Source of the DNA: Burkholderia gladioli | GTDB lineage: Bacteria > Pseudomonadota > Gammaproteobacteria > Burkholderiales > Burkholderiaceae | NCBI RefSeq assembly: GCF_000959725.1 | Contig: NZ_CP009323.1 | Coordinates: forward strand, 620,001 to 684,000 | Reading direction: 5' to 3' | DNA: 64,000 bases | Part shown: piece by piece, positions 44,820 to 53,587 of the stretch | How the letters are laid out: each line of letters starts with the position of its first letter | Numbering within the stretch: the first letter of the stretch is position 1 | The notes under the pieces: generated by a model | The model's database searches: none | What the model was told of the DNA's origin: nothing | Seen by the model: the letters and a program-made list of their open reading frames with translations, nothing else | Translations under genes and position numbers: made by a program

Positions 44820-45683
44820 ATGAGCCCGTCCCGCCCCGCTCCGCCCCCGCTCGACGCCACCCCGGCGCGTGCGCTCGGCGATTTCATCCGCGCCCACCGC
44901 GAGCGCCTCACGCCCGAGGCGCTCGGCCTGCCGCCGGGCCCGCGCCGGCGCACGCCGGGCCTGCGCCGCGAGGAAGTGGCCCAGCTCTGCGGCGTGAGCC
45001 CGACCTGGTACACCTGGATCGAACAGGGCCGGCAAGTCTCGGCCTCGGCCGACGCGCTGGCGCGGATCGCCGTGGCGCTGCGCCTGTCGCGCGCCGAGCG
45101 CGCCTACCTGTTCGAGCTGGCGGCCCAGCGCGACCCGGCCGAGCCGGAGCTGGCCACCGCCGACGTGCCCGACACGCTGGTGGCCGCGGTCGACCTGGTG
45201 GCCGCGCCCGCCTACGTGCTCGACCGCCAATGGAACGCGCTGGCCTGGAACGCGCCGGCCGCCGCGCTGTTCGCGGGCTGGCTGGACGGCGACCACGACC
45301 GCAACCTGCTGCGCTTCACCTTCCTCTCGCCGGCCGCGCGCGCGCTGATCGTCGATTGGGACACGCGCGCGCGGCGGCTGGTGGCCGAATTCCGCGCCGA
45401 TTCGATCCGCCACCTGAACGACGCGCCCACCCGCGGCCTGATCGACGCGCTGCGGGCCGGCAGCGAAGCCTTCGCGCATTACTGGGCCTCGCAGGACGTG
45501 GTCGAGCGCGAGGGCGGCGAACGTGCCTTCACGCACCCGCGCGACGGCCACCTGGTCTACCATCAGACCACGCTGAAGCCCGCGCATCGCGAGGACCTGA
45601 AATTCGTGGTGCTGATCCCGGGCGCGCCGGCCGAGGCGGGGCAAGCCGCCGCGCTCGAGCCCGCAGCCGCCCCGCCGCGCTGA
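44820..45683 (+). CDS. XRE-family regulator with MmyB-like ligand-binding domain
   Basis: DNA-binding regulator, 287 aa. The N-terminal helix-turn-helix region has the family start LGDFIRAHRERLTPE, then RRRTPGLRREEVAQLCGVSPTWYTWIEQGR. From about residue 110 comes the MmyB-like domain (PF17765): APAYVLDRQWNALAWNAPAAALFAGW, LLRFTFLSPAARALIVDW, RHLNDAPTRGLI, HPRDGHLVYHQTTLKP. Such regulators bind small molecules, fatty acids in one studied case, and often repress a divergent oxidoreductase; here no such gene is adjacent. The leader has an operator-like repeat. ATG 44820 has no strong ribosome binding site, but the protein begins properly there. Confidence 0.88.
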   Translation: MSPSRPAPPPLDATPARALGDFIRAHRERLTPEALGLPPGPRRRTPGLRREEVAQLCGVSPTWYTWIEQGRQVSASADALARIAVALRLSRAERAYLFELAAQRDPAEPELATADVPDTLVAAVDLVAAPAYVLDRQWNALAWNAPAAALFAGWLDGDHDRNLLRFTFLSPAARALIVDWDTRARRLVAEFRADSIRHLNDAPTRGLIDALRAGSEAFAHYWASQDVVEREGGERAFTHPRDGHLVYHQTTLKPAHREDLKFVVLIPGAPAEAGQAAALEPAAAPPR

Positions 45684-45772
45684 CCACACGCCGCCGGGCC
45701 GCCGCGGCGCCGGGCGCCGCCCGCCCGCGCGCCGTTCCGTCCCCGCCGCCGGCCGGGCCGGGCGCCGCCGAA

Positions 45773-45781
45773 TGCTAGAAT
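45773..45781 (+). promoter_or_regulatory. Extended -10 promoter of argH
   Basis: TGC-TAGAAT, 50 bases before the argH ATG; the same TGCTAGAAT occurs before metG (56156). Confidence 0.5.
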
Positions 45782-45830
45782 CCGCATCTGCTCTGCGGCT
45801 CGCGCCGCTCCACCCTCCTTACGAATCGCC

Positions 45831-47237
45831 ATGACGTCCCAATTGCACAAAAAGGGCGAGGCCTGGTCGGCCCGCTTCTCGGAACCGATGTCGGAACTGG
45901 TCAAGCGCTATACCTCGTCGGTTTTCTTCGACAAGCGCCTGGCCCTGGTCGACATCGCCGGCTCGCTCGCGCACGCGAAGATGCTCGCCGCGCAGAAGAT
46001 CATCAGCGCCGACGACCTGGCCGCGATCGAGCGCGGCATGGCGCAGATCCGGGGCGAGATCGAGCGCGGCGAATTCGAGTGGCAGCTCGACCTCGAGGAC
46101 GTCCACCTGAACATCGAGGCGCGCCTGACCGCGCTGATCGGCGATGCCGGCAAGCGCCTGCACACCGGCCGCTCGCGCAACGACCAGGTCGCCACCGACA
46201 TCCGCCTGTGGCTGCGCGGCGAGATCGACCGCATCGGCGAGCTGCTGGTCGAGCTGCGCCGCGCGCTGCTGGCGCTCGCCGAGCAGCACGCCGCCACCAT
46301 CCTGCCGGGCTTCACCCACCTGCAGGTGGCGCAGCCGGTCACCTTCGGCCACCACCTGCTGGCCTACGTCGAGATGTTCACGCGCGACGCGGGCCGCATG
46401 CGCGACTGCCGCGCTCGCGTCAACCGCCTGCCGCTGGGCGCGGCCGCGCTGGCCGGCACCAGCTACCCGATCGACCGCCACGCGGTGGCCGCCACGCTCG
46501 GCTTCGACGGGATCTGCGCCAACTCGCTGGACGCCGTGTCCGATCGCGACTTCGCGATCGAATTCACCGCCGCCGCCGCGCTGGTGATGACGCATATCTC
46601 GCGCTTCTCGGAGGAGTTGGTGCTGTGGATGAGCCCGCGCGTGGGCTTCATCGACATCGCCGACCGCTTCTGCACCGGCTCGTCGATCATGCCGCAGAAG
46701 AAGAACCCGGACGTGCCCGAGCTCGCGCGCGGCAAGACCGGCCGCGTCAACGGCCACCTGATGGCCCTGCTCACGCTGATGAAAGGTCAGCCGCTGGCCT
46801 ACAACAAGGACAACCAGGAAGACAAGGAACCGTTGTTCGACACCGTCGACACGGTGGCGGACACGCTGCGGATCTTCGCCGAGATGGTGGCCGGCATCAC
46901 GGTCAAGGCCGAGGCGATGCGCGCGGCCGCCCTGCAGGGCTTCTCGACCGCGACCGACCTGGCCGACTACCTGGTCAAGCGCGGCCTGCCGTTCCGCGAT
47001 GCGCACGAAGCGGTCGCGCACGCGGTCAAGGTCTGCGACGATCGCGGCATCGACCTGGCCGACCTGACGCTCGAGGAAATGAAGCAGGAACTGCCGAACG
47101 TCGCCCATCTGATCGGCGATGACGTGTTCGGCTACCTGACGCTGGAAGGCTCGGTGGCGAGCCGCAACCACCCGGGCGGCACCGCGCCCGAGCAGGTGCG
47201 CGCCGCGATCGCGGCGGCCCGCGCGGCGCTTGACTGA
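45831..47237 (+). CDS. argH: Argininosuccinate lyase
   Basis: Last enzyme of arginine synthesis, splitting argininosuccinate into arginine and fumarate; homotetramer, 468 aa. Fumarase/aspartase superfamily signature [12 protein letters not shown] near residues 283-295 with the catalytic Ser, plus the other family regions [61 protein letters not shown]. Single gene with an extended -10 promoter. Downstream DNA changes abruptly to lower GC, marking the border of the inserted ATPase-DUF4276 pair. Confidence 0.96.
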   Translation: MTSQLHKKGEAWSARFSEPMSELVKRYTSSVFFDKRLALVDIAGSLAHAKMLAAQKIISADDLAAIERGMAQIRGEIERGEFEWQLDLEDVHLNIEARLTALIGDAGKRLHTGRSRNDQVATDIRLWLRGEIDRIGELLVELRRALLALAEQHAATILPGFTHLQVAQPVTFGHHLLAYVEMFTRDAGRMRDCRARVNRLPLGAAALAGTSYPIDRHAVAATLGFDGICANSLDAVSDRDFAIEFTAAAALVMTHISRFSEELVLWMSPRVGFIDIADRFCTGSSIMPQKKNPDVPELARGKTGRVNGHLMALLTLMKGQPLAYNKDNQEDKEPLFDTVDTVADTLRIFAEMVAGITVKAEAMRAAALQGFSTATDLADYLVKRGLPFRDAHEAVAHAVKVCDDRGIDLADLTLEEMKQELPNVAHLIGDDVFGYLTLEGSVASRNHPGGTAPEQVRAAIAAARAALD

Positions 47238-47257
47238 CATTTATTGATCTCGCACAA

Positions 47258-47278
47258 GCAGTGGGGCACACCCACTGC
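47258..47278. other. Hairpin between argH and the ATPase gene
   Basis: Perfect 8-bp stem GCAGTGGG / CCCACTGC with loop GCACA. No T-run. It may end argH transcription or act as an operator for the following pair. Confidence 0.4.
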
Positions 47279-47308
47279 CACAATGTCGACAACCAATGAG
47301 GTGGGAAA

Positions 47309-48496
47309 ATGCAGATCGAATTTATCGAGATCAAAAATTTCCGCCTGTTTCGCGATACCCGGCTCACGAACATTCCGCGCCTATGCGTACTAGTCGGCGC
47401 GAACGGCACAGGAAAGACCACGCTTTTTGACGTGTTTTCTTTTCTCAAGGATGCACTGGTGATGAACGTCGGGAAAGCCGTTGCAAAGCGCGGTGGATTT
47501 CGAGAGCTGGCGAGCCGGGGGTTTGCTCACGAACCCATTGAAATCACCCTACAGTTTCGGCTTGAAATTACCGGCCGCGAGCGCCTCGTCACATACCTGC
47601 TGAAAGTCGAACCAGATCTCAACGGGCGCCCTGTCGTTGCCCGTGAAGTACTGCGATATAAACGCAGCAGCTATGGCGCCCCATTTCACTTCCTTGATTT
47701 CACGTATGGCAAAGGCTATGCGATCACCAATGAGGAAGACTTTTCGAAAGCCGATGAGTCACTATCTCGTGAAGAGCAGGAGCTGGATGGAACAGATATC
47801 CTGGCTATCAAAGGCCTGGGACAGTTTGATCGATTCAAAGCCGCAAGTGCATTCCGCCAAATGATCGAGAGTTGGCATATTTCAGACTTTCACGTTTCCG
47901 AAGCAAGACCGAGCCAGGAAGATGGTTACGCGGAACATTTGTCCACACGCGGCGACAACCTTCCCCTTGTTGCAAATTACCTTTTCGAACATCATCGCGA
48001 TTGCTTCGACGGTGTACTCGATGCCATGAAGCGTCGAGTGCCTGGCGTCTCCGTAGTCGAAGCCAAACCGACTGAAGATGGCCGCCTCGTACTCCGATTC
48101 CAGGATGGAAGCTTCAAAGACCCGTTCATCGCGAGGTATGTCTCCGACGGTACTATCAAGATGTTCGCGTATCTGGTTCTATTGCACGACCCAAAACCGT
48201 TTCCACTGCTTGCGGTTGAAGAGCCAGAAAACCAACTCTACCCCGAACTTCTGCCAGAGCTCGCCGAAGAGTTTCGTGATTATGCCGAACGTGGCGGCCA
48301 AGTGTTCATCTCGACACATTCACCCGACTTTCTCAACGCACTCACACTAGACGAAATTTACTGTCTAAAAAAGGAAGATGGCTTCACTGTCATCTCTCGT
48401 GCCAGCGATTCGGACAACCTTCGATCACTCTTCGATCAAGGTGATCTGCCCGGATATCTGTGGAAACAAGGATTGTTCGAGGGGGTCAACCGGTGA
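47309..48496 (+). CDS. AAA/ABC-type ATPase of a two-gene module (OLD/SMC-like)
   Basis: 395-aa ATPase of the AAA_21/AAA_15 group related to OLD and RecF/SMC. It begins MQIEFIEIKNFRLFRD, a classic start for this group, with Walker A GANGTGKTT (about 33-41). The middle (about 90-240) is a variable insertion. The C-terminal half has DGTIKMFAYLVLL, Walker B LLAVEEPENQLYPEL and the switch His in FISTHSPDFLNAL. It lacks a TOPRIM domain of its own; that role may be supplied by the next gene, whose GTG start overlaps its stop (GTGA). GC and codon use are clearly lower than in argH, pointing to horizontal transfer. The same ATPase-plus-partner layout is typical of antiphage systems. Start ATG 47309 is preceded by GAGGTGGG. 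Confidence 0.88.
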   Translation: MQIEFIEIKNFRLFRDTRLTNIPRLCVLVGANGTGKTTLFDVFSFLKDALVMNVGKAVAKRGGFRELASRGFAHEPIEITLQFRLEITGRERLVTYLLKVEPDLNGRPVVAREVLRYKRSSYGAPFHFLDFTYGKGYAITNEEDFSKADESLSREEQELDGTDILAIKGLGQFDRFKAASAFRQMIESWHISDFHVSEARPSQEDGYAEHLSTRGDNLPLVANYLFEHHRDCFDGVLDAMKRRVPGVSVVEAKPTEDGRLVLRFQDGSFKDPFIARYVSDGTIKMFAYLVLLHDPKPFPLLAVEEPENQLYPELLPELAEEFRDYAERGGQVFISTHSPDFLNALTLDEIYCLKKEDGFTVISRASDSDNLRSLFDQGDLPGYLWKQGLFEGVNR

Positions 48497-49077
48497 CGGG
48501 GCGTGTCATTTTTCTTCTGGAAGAACCATCGATGGCGGCTTTACTGAATGTCTTGCTGCCAAGACTGATCCCAGATTGGGAAGCCGAAATCGATTTCCTC
48601 TGTATCCCCCATGAAGGAAAGAGCGATCTCGATCGCAGCATTCCTCGCAAGCTTCAAGGCTGGCGCGAGCCGGGTGCCAGATTTGTTATCGTTAGAGACA
48701 ATGACAACGCGGACTGCGTCGCGGTCAAGAAGCGCATCAAAACACTATGCAACAAATCAGGCCGACCGGATACGCTGGTCCGGCTTGTTTGCCAAGAGCT
48801 TGAAAGTTGGTACGTCGGGGATCTCGTTGCTCTAGCATCGGCATACCCAGACATCGAGGTCAATACAGTCCGTCATAGAAAACGTTTCGCGAAGCCGGAT
48901 TCGCTCAATAAACCGTCAGTTGAATTAAAATCCGCCGTTCCTTCGTTCCAGAAGCTTTCTGGTGCTCGCGCTATCGCTCCGCATCTTTCTCTATCCGCCG
49001 AAAACAATACCTCACATAGTTTCGGCGTTTTCATAGCCGGAGTGAGGCAAATCGCAAATGTCGCCGCTCCCGATTGA
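48493..49077 (+). CDS. DUF4276-family protein, probable TOPRIM-like partner of the ATPase
   Basis: 194-aa protein recognised as DUF4276 by VIFLLEEPSMAALLNVLLPRL, PHEGKSDLDRSIPRKLQGW, FVIVRDNDNADC, LVRLVCQELESWYVGDL and SLNKPSVELKSAV. The acidic pattern, a Glu after the first strand (LEEPS) and D-N-D after a later strand, resembles the TOPRIM metal site of OLD-type nucleases and primases, so a nuclease role is plausible but inferred. It starts at GTG 48493, overlapping the ATPase stop, with GAGGGGG upstream. Low GC like its partner. The pair ends in a hairpin shared with the next, convergent gene. Confidence 0.85.
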   Translation: MTGRVIFLLEEPSMAALLNVLLPRLIPDWEAEIDFLCIPHEGKSDLDRSIPRKLQGWREPGARFVIVRDNDNADCVAVKKRIKTLCNKSGRPDTLVRLVCQELESWYVGDLVALASAYPDIEVNTVRHRKRFAKPDSLNKPSVELKSAVPSFQKLSGARAIAPHLSLSAENNTSHSFGVFIAGVRQIANVAAPD

Positions 49078-49099
49078 GAACGGCTACTTGGCGCTCAGT

Positions 49100-49137
49100 A
49101 GCAAAGAATCGCAAGACGCGAACTTGCGATCTTTGCT
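49100..49137. terminator. Long hairpin between convergent genes
   Basis: A 15-16 bp stem with one bulge (AGCAAAGAATCGCAAG against CTTGCGATCTTTGCT) and loop of about 7 lies between the DUF4276 stop and the LprI-like stop; T-rich on the plus side. Likely bidirectional terminator and the right edge of the insertion. Confidence 0.6.
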
Positions 49138-49145
49138 CTTCTCGT

Positions 49146-49886
49146 CTACTTGTTGTTGACCGTCTCCGACAGCCGCTTGAGCGTGGCCACGCGCGCGCCG
49201 ATCAGGTCGACGCGCTGCTCCTCGCTGATCATCGGCGTGGTGCCGTCGCGGAAGCTCACCCAGGCGCGCTGGGCACGCACCAGCATCGGCCGCGAACGCG
49301 CCGGCATGCGCTTTTGCAGCTTCACGTAATAGCGGTTCAGGTCGAACAGCGCGTGCTCGCAGGCCGCGTCGTCCGAGCAGGCCCGCACGCGATGCACGGC
49401 ATCGGCGCCGCCGTTGGGCCGAGCGTAGCGATCGGCCGCGTCGCGCAGCGACAGCGCGCGGTCGCGCACCGGCTGGATCCGCATGTCGGCGCTCGCCATC
49501 GCGTACATGGTGCCGCTGGTGGTGGCGTAGACGGCCTGCGTCAGCAGGGTCTCGTCCTTGCGCCACAGCAGCCAGCGCCGCTGGCTTTCCTGCCAGCCGC
49601 GCCTGGCGGCGGGCGGTGCCACGTTCGTCAGTTGCTGGAAGGCCTCGTCGACGGCCGCGAGCCACTTGGTGCGCGCCTCGTCCATGCACTGGATCTGGCC
49701 GACCGTCGAGGAGCGGTCGCGCCGCGCCAGGCACTGGCGCATCGCCACGTCGATCGGGTCGGCGGCCGCGACCTCGGCCCGCGCCGGCGCGGCCGCGCCG
49801 AGCCAGCTCGCGAAGGCCAGCGCCACCGCGAAGGCACCACGCGCGCGTGAGCCGCGCGCCAGGGCTGAAGTCTCGAGCCGGTTCAT
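49146..49886 (-). CDS. LprI/DUF1311-like periplasmic protein with two repeat units
   Basis: Exported 246-aa protein; signal peptide ends AAAPARA. The mature part has two LprI-type (DUF1311) units: the first with CMDEARTKWLAAVDEAFQQL and GWQESQRRWLLWRKDE, the second with CEHALFDLNRYYVKLQKRMP and LVRAQRAWVSFRDGTTP. Paired cysteines (CLARR, CMDEA, CSDDAACEH) suit a disulfide-bonded periplasmic protein. LprI of Mycobacterium inhibits lysozyme; whether that applies here is unknown. Its ATG follows the decarboxylase stop by two bases, so it belongs to the dcd-decarboxylase transcript. Confidence 0.83.
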   Translation of the reverse strand: MNRLETSALARGSRARGAFAVALAFASWLGAAAPARAEVAAADPIDVAMRQCLARRDRSSTVGQIQCMDEARTKWLAAVDEAFQQLTNVAPPAARRGWQESQRRWLLWRKDETLLTQAVYATTSGTMYAMASADMRIQPVRDRALSLRDAADRYARPNGGADAVHRVRACSDDAACEHALFDLNRYYVKLQKRMPARSRPMLVRAQRAWVSFRDGTTPMISEEQRVDLIGARVATLKRLSETVNNK

Positions 49887-49888
49887 CG

Positions 49889-52168
49889 TCAGTCGCGCAC
49901 GCAGTCGACGTAGTACTCGACGCGCCCGTTCACTTCCTCGGCCACCAGGCCATGCACGTCGGTATGGAAACCCGGGAAACGCTCGTTGAAATCACGGGCG
50001 AAACGCAGGTAGTTGACGATCGTGGCATTGAAGCGCTCGCCCGGGATCAGCAGCGGAATGCCCGGCGGATACGGCGTGAGCAGGATGCTGGTGACGCGCC
50101 CTTCCAGCTCGTCGAGCGGCACGCGGTCGATCTCGCGGTGCGCGAGCTTGGCGAACGCGTCCGAGGCCTTCATCGCCGGCTCCATGTCCGAGAGATACAT
50201 CTCGGTGGTCAGGCGCGCGATGTCGTTGGCGCGGTAGACGTCGTGGATCTGCGTGCAGAGGTCGCGCAGGCCGACGCGCTCGTAGATCGGGAACTGCGCC
50301 ACGAACTCGGGCAGCACGCGCCAGAGCGGCTGGTTGTTGTCGTAATCGTCCTTGAACTGCTGCAGCTCGGTGACCATCGAGTTCCAGCGGCCCTTGGTGA
50401 TGCCGATCGTGAACATGATGAAGAACGAGTAGAGGCCCGTCTTCTCGACGATGATGCCGTGCTCGGCCAGGTACTTGGTGACGATCGCCGCCGGAATCCC
50501 GGTCTCGCCGAACTCGCCGTCCACGTCCAGGCCCGGGGTGATGATGGTGGCCTTGATCGGGTCCAGCATGTTGAAGCCTTCCGCGAGCGGGCCGAAGCCG
50601 TGCCAGCGGTCGTTCGGGCGCAGGATCCAGTCCTCGCGCGAGCCGATCCCTTCCTCGGGCAGCGTGTCCGGGCCCCACACCGAGAAGAACCAGTCGTCGC
50701 CGTATTCGGCGTCGACCTTGCGCATCGCGCGGCGGAACTCGATCGCCTCGGCGATCGACTCCTCGACCAGCGCGGTGCCGCCGGGCGGCTCCATCATCGC
50801 GGCGGCCACGTCGCACGAGGCGATGATGGCGTACTGCGGGCTGGTCGAGGTATGCATCAGGTAGGCCTCGTTGAAGCGGTGCTTGTCGAAGGTGCGGTTC
50901 TCCGAGTCCTGCACCACGATCTGCGAGGCTTGCGAGATGCCGGCCAGCAGCTTGTGGGTGGAGTGCGTGGCGAACACCAGCGAGCCGGTGCGCGGTCGGC
51001 CCGCGCCGATCGCGTGCATGTCGCGGTAGAACTCGTGGAATTCCGCGTGCGGCAGCCAGGCCTCGTCGAAGTGCAGCGTGTCGAGCAGGTCGCCCAGCAG
51101 GTCCTTGATGTGCTCGACGTTGTAGATCACGCCGTCGTAGGTGCTCTGGGTGATCGTCAGGATCCGCGGCTTGGCGTTCGGGTTCTTCTGCAGCGCCTCG
51201 CGGGCGAACGGGTTCGCCTCGATCTTCTTGCGGATGTTCTCCGGCTTGAACTCGTCGCGCGGGATCGGCCCGATGATGCCGAAGTGGTTGCGCGTCGGCG
51301 TCAGGAACACGGGAATCGCATGCGTCATGGTGATCGCGTGCAGGATCGACTTGTGGCAGTTGCGGTCGACCAGCACGATGTCGCCCGGCGCCACGTTGGC
51401 GTGCCAGACGATCTTGTTCGAGGTCGAGGTGCCGTTGGTGACGAAGAACAGGTGGTCGGCGCTGAAGATGCGCGCGGCATTGCGCTCCGAGGCGGCCACC
51501 GGGCCGGTATGGTCGAGCAGCTGGCCGAGTTCGTCGACGGCGTTGCAGACGTCGGCGCGCAGCATGTTCTCGCCGAAGAACTGGTGGAACATCTGGCCGA
51601 GCGGGTTCTTCAGGAAGGCCACCCCGCCCGAGTGCCCCGGGCAGTGCCACGAATAGGAGCCCTCGTCGGCGTACTTGACCAGCTCCTTGAAGAACGGCGG
51701 CGCCAGCGAATCGAGGTAGACCTTGGTCTCGCGGATGATGTGGCGCGCCACGAACTCCGGCGTGTCCTCGAACATGTGGATGAAGCCGTGCAGCTCGCGC
51801 AGCACGTCGTTCGGGATATGGCGCGAGGTACGCGTCTCGCCGTACAGGAAGATCGGGATGTCGGCGTTGCGGCGGCGCACTTCGGTCACGAAGGCGCGCA
51901 GTTCCAGGATGGCGGTGGCCAGTTCGGGCAGTTCGCCGTCCGGGCCGGTTTCCCCGAGCATCAGCTCGTCATCGTCGATCGACAGGATGAAGCACGACGC
52001 GCGGCTCGACTGCTGCGCGAACGAGGTCAGATCGCCGTAGCTCGTCAGGCCGAGGACTTCCACCCCTTCCTTCTCGATCGCTTCGGCAAGTGCCCGGATG
52101 CCGGAGCCCGAGATGTTCTCGGAGCGGAAATCTTCGTCGATGATGACGACGGGAAAACGAAACTTCAT
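49889..52168 (-). CDS. Arginine/lysine/ornithine decarboxylase (PLP fold type I)
   Basis: 759-aa decarboxylase of the AdiA/CadA/SpeC group, giving agmatine, cadaverine or putrescine and consuming a proton. An N-terminal receiver-like wing domain (about 1-130) is followed by the PLP domain: SYSWHCPGHSGGVAF, FVTNGTSTSNKIVWHANV, DRNCHKSILHAI, HFDEAWLPHAEF, and K406 in ATHSTHKLLAGISQASQIVV as the cofactor lysine. The C-terminal part contains LLTPYPPGIPLLIPGERF, shared by the family. Substrate cannot be fixed; arginine is the usual annotation for beta-proteobacterial members. A GGAG site precedes ATG 52168. Between dcd and the LprI-like gene on one strand; probably involved in acid resistance or polyamine supply. 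Confidence 0.93.
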   Translation of the reverse strand: MKFRFPVVIIDEDFRSENISGSGIRALAEAIEKEGVEVLGLTSYGDLTSFAQQSSRASCFILSIDDDELMLGETGPDGELPELATAILELRAFVTEVRRRNADIPIFLYGETRTSRHIPNDVLRELHGFIHMFEDTPEFVARHIIRETKVYLDSLAPPFFKELVKYADEGSYSWHCPGHSGGVAFLKNPLGQMFHQFFGENMLRADVCNAVDELGQLLDHTGPVAASERNAARIFSADHLFFVTNGTSTSNKIVWHANVAPGDIVLVDRNCHKSILHAITMTHAIPVFLTPTRNHFGIIGPIPRDEFKPENIRKKIEANPFAREALQKNPNAKPRILTITQSTYDGVIYNVEHIKDLLGDLLDTLHFDEAWLPHAEFHEFYRDMHAIGAGRPRTGSLVFATHSTHKLLAGISQASQIVVQDSENRTFDKHRFNEAYLMHTSTSPQYAIIASCDVAAAMMEPPGGTALVEESIAEAIEFRRAMRKVDAEYGDDWFFSVWGPDTLPEEGIGSREDWILRPNDRWHGFGPLAEGFNMLDPIKATIITPGLDVDGEFGETGIPAAIVTKYLAEHGIIVEKTGLYSFFIMFTIGITKGRWNSMVTELQQFKDDYDNNQPLWRVLPEFVAQFPIYERVGLRDLCTQIHDVYRANDIARLTTEMYLSDMEPAMKASDAFAKLAHREIDRVPLDELEGRVTSILLTPYPPGIPLLIPGERFNATIVNYLRFARDFNERFPGFHTDVHGLVAEEVNGRVEYYVDCVRD

Positions 52169-52254
52169 GGGCGAATCTCCAAAAAGAACGACCGCGGCGC
52201 GCGAAGCACAGCGGTCACCCGGTCACTGGTTGGCGTAGCGGGTAAACAACCAGA

Positions 52255-52824
52255 TCAGGTTTTCGGCAGCGTGACACCGCGCTGGCCCTGGTACTTGCCG
52301 CCGCGATCGGCGTAGGACACGTCGCAGACCTCGTCGCTCTCGAAGAACAGCACCTGCGCGACGCCCTCGTTCGCGTAGATCTTGGCCGGCAGCGGCGTGG
52401 TGTTCGAGAACTCGAGCGTCACGTAGCCTTCCCATTCGGGCTCGAAGGGCGTGACGTTGACGATGATGCCGCAGCGCGCGTAGGTGGACTTGCCCAGGCA
52501 GACCGTCAGCACGGTGCGCGGGATCCGGAAGTATTCGACGGTGCGCGCCAGCGCGAACGAGTTCGGCGGGATGATGCAGACATCGCCCTTGAAGTCGACG
52601 AAGGAGCCCTCGTCGAAGTTCTTGGGATCGACGATGGTCGAATTGATGTTGGTGAAGATCTTGAATTCGTCGGCGCAGCGGATGTCGTAGCCGTAGCTCG
52701 AGGTGCCGTAGCTGACAATCCTGCGGCCGTCCTCGGAGGCGCGGACCTGGTCGGGCACGAAGGGCTCGATCATCTTGTGTTGCTCGGCCATGCGCCGGAT
52801 CCACTTGTCGGACTTGATGCTCAT
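52255..52824 (-). CDS. dcd: dCTP deaminase
   Basis: Converts dCTP to dUTP for thymidylate synthesis; homotrimer of 189 aa. Conserved text: [93 protein letters not shown] (catalytic Glu), [27 protein letters not shown]. Start at 52824 is the family start. Same strand as the decarboxylase, 86 bases upstream. Confidence 0.95.
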   Translation of the reverse strand: MSIKSDKWIRRMAEQHKMIEPFVPDQVRASEDGRRIVSYGTSSYGYDIRCADEFKIFTNINSTIVDPKNFDEGSFVDFKGDVCIIPPNSFALARTVEYFRIPRTVLTVCLGKSTYARCGIIVNVTPFEPEWEGYVTLEFSNTTPLPAKIYANEGVAQVLFFESDEVCDVSYADRGGKYQGQRGVTLPKT

Positions 52825-52930
52825 AAAAAGGCGCCAGGTAAGGCTACAGATCGGGGTCGCGCCGCCGGGCGGGCCGGCGGCAGGGAAAGGCGCACATTTT
52901 ACGCGATCGCGGCCGCCGCGCGGCGGCGCG

Positions 52931-53461
52931 TCATTGGCGCGCCACGCCGCAGGCGAGGCCGGGCCCCGCGCCGTGCTGGGGGAAGGCCGGGTCGCTGGCG
53001 TCGCGATGGATCAGGACCGAGCGGTTGAGCACCGAGCGCACGCCGTCGAGCGCGAGGTCGGGGGCCACGATGAAGCCGGCCGCCACGCCGGTGGAATCGG
53101 CATGGAGGTTGCCGAGGTCGCCCGCCACGCGCGCGCCGGCGCGCAGCCGGTCGGCCGCGGGCGCGAACACCGGGCCGGCGCTGGAGCCGTCCACGGCGTT
53201 GCAGTCGCCGCGCTCGTGGATCTGCAGCGCGTGGTCGCTGTTGGGCGGCAGGCCGACGATGTTGTAGGTGACCTGCACCCCGTCGGGGCGCTCGACGAAG
53301 CTCACGGCGCCGCGCGTCTGGCTGCCGACGGTCGGCTGCAGCATCGCGTCGGCGCGCTTCTCGTGGGTCGACGCGAAGGAGGTGCAGCCATTGAGCAGGA
53401 CCGTCGCGGCCAGGACGGCGAGCGCGGTGACGCCAGCCGTCCCGTCGAATCGTTGTTTCAT
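52931..53461 (-). CDS. SodC-like (Cu/Zn superoxide dismutase fold) lipoprotein with degenerate metal site
   Basis: 176-aa lipoprotein (lipobox LLNGC, Cys26) with the Cu/Zn-SOD fold: [36 protein letters not shown] and the end GLACGVARQ. The disulfide cysteines (C87, C171) are kept. Compared with human SOD1, H77 (H43), H82 (H48), D115 (D83) and H152 (H120) are kept, but copper ligand H46 is Q80, bridging H63 is V98, zinc ligand H80 is V112, no His stands at H71, and the active-site Arg143 is Gly168. Normal dismutase chemistry therefore looks unlikely; a structural, copper-binding or other role is possible. Periplasmic or outer-membrane anchored. Follows apbC on the same strand. Confidence 0.85.
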   Translation of the reverse strand: MKQRFDGTAGVTALAVLAATVLLNGCTSFASTHEKRADAMLQPTVGSQTRGAVSFVERPDGVQVTYNIVGLPPNSDHALQIHERGDCNAVDGSSAGPVFAPAADRLRAGARVAGDLGNLHADSTGVAAGFIVAPDLALDGVRSVLNRSVLIHRDASDPAFPQHGAGPGLACGVARQ

Positions 53462-53587
53462 GCGATCCTCACGCCGGCGCGCTTGCCGGGTAGGCAGCCG
53501 CGCTGGCCGTACAGAAAAAGGGGACCAGGGGAAAAGTCGTCATCATACCCCGGCTGCCCTGCGTGAAACATCGCCGTGCGCCTGGTT

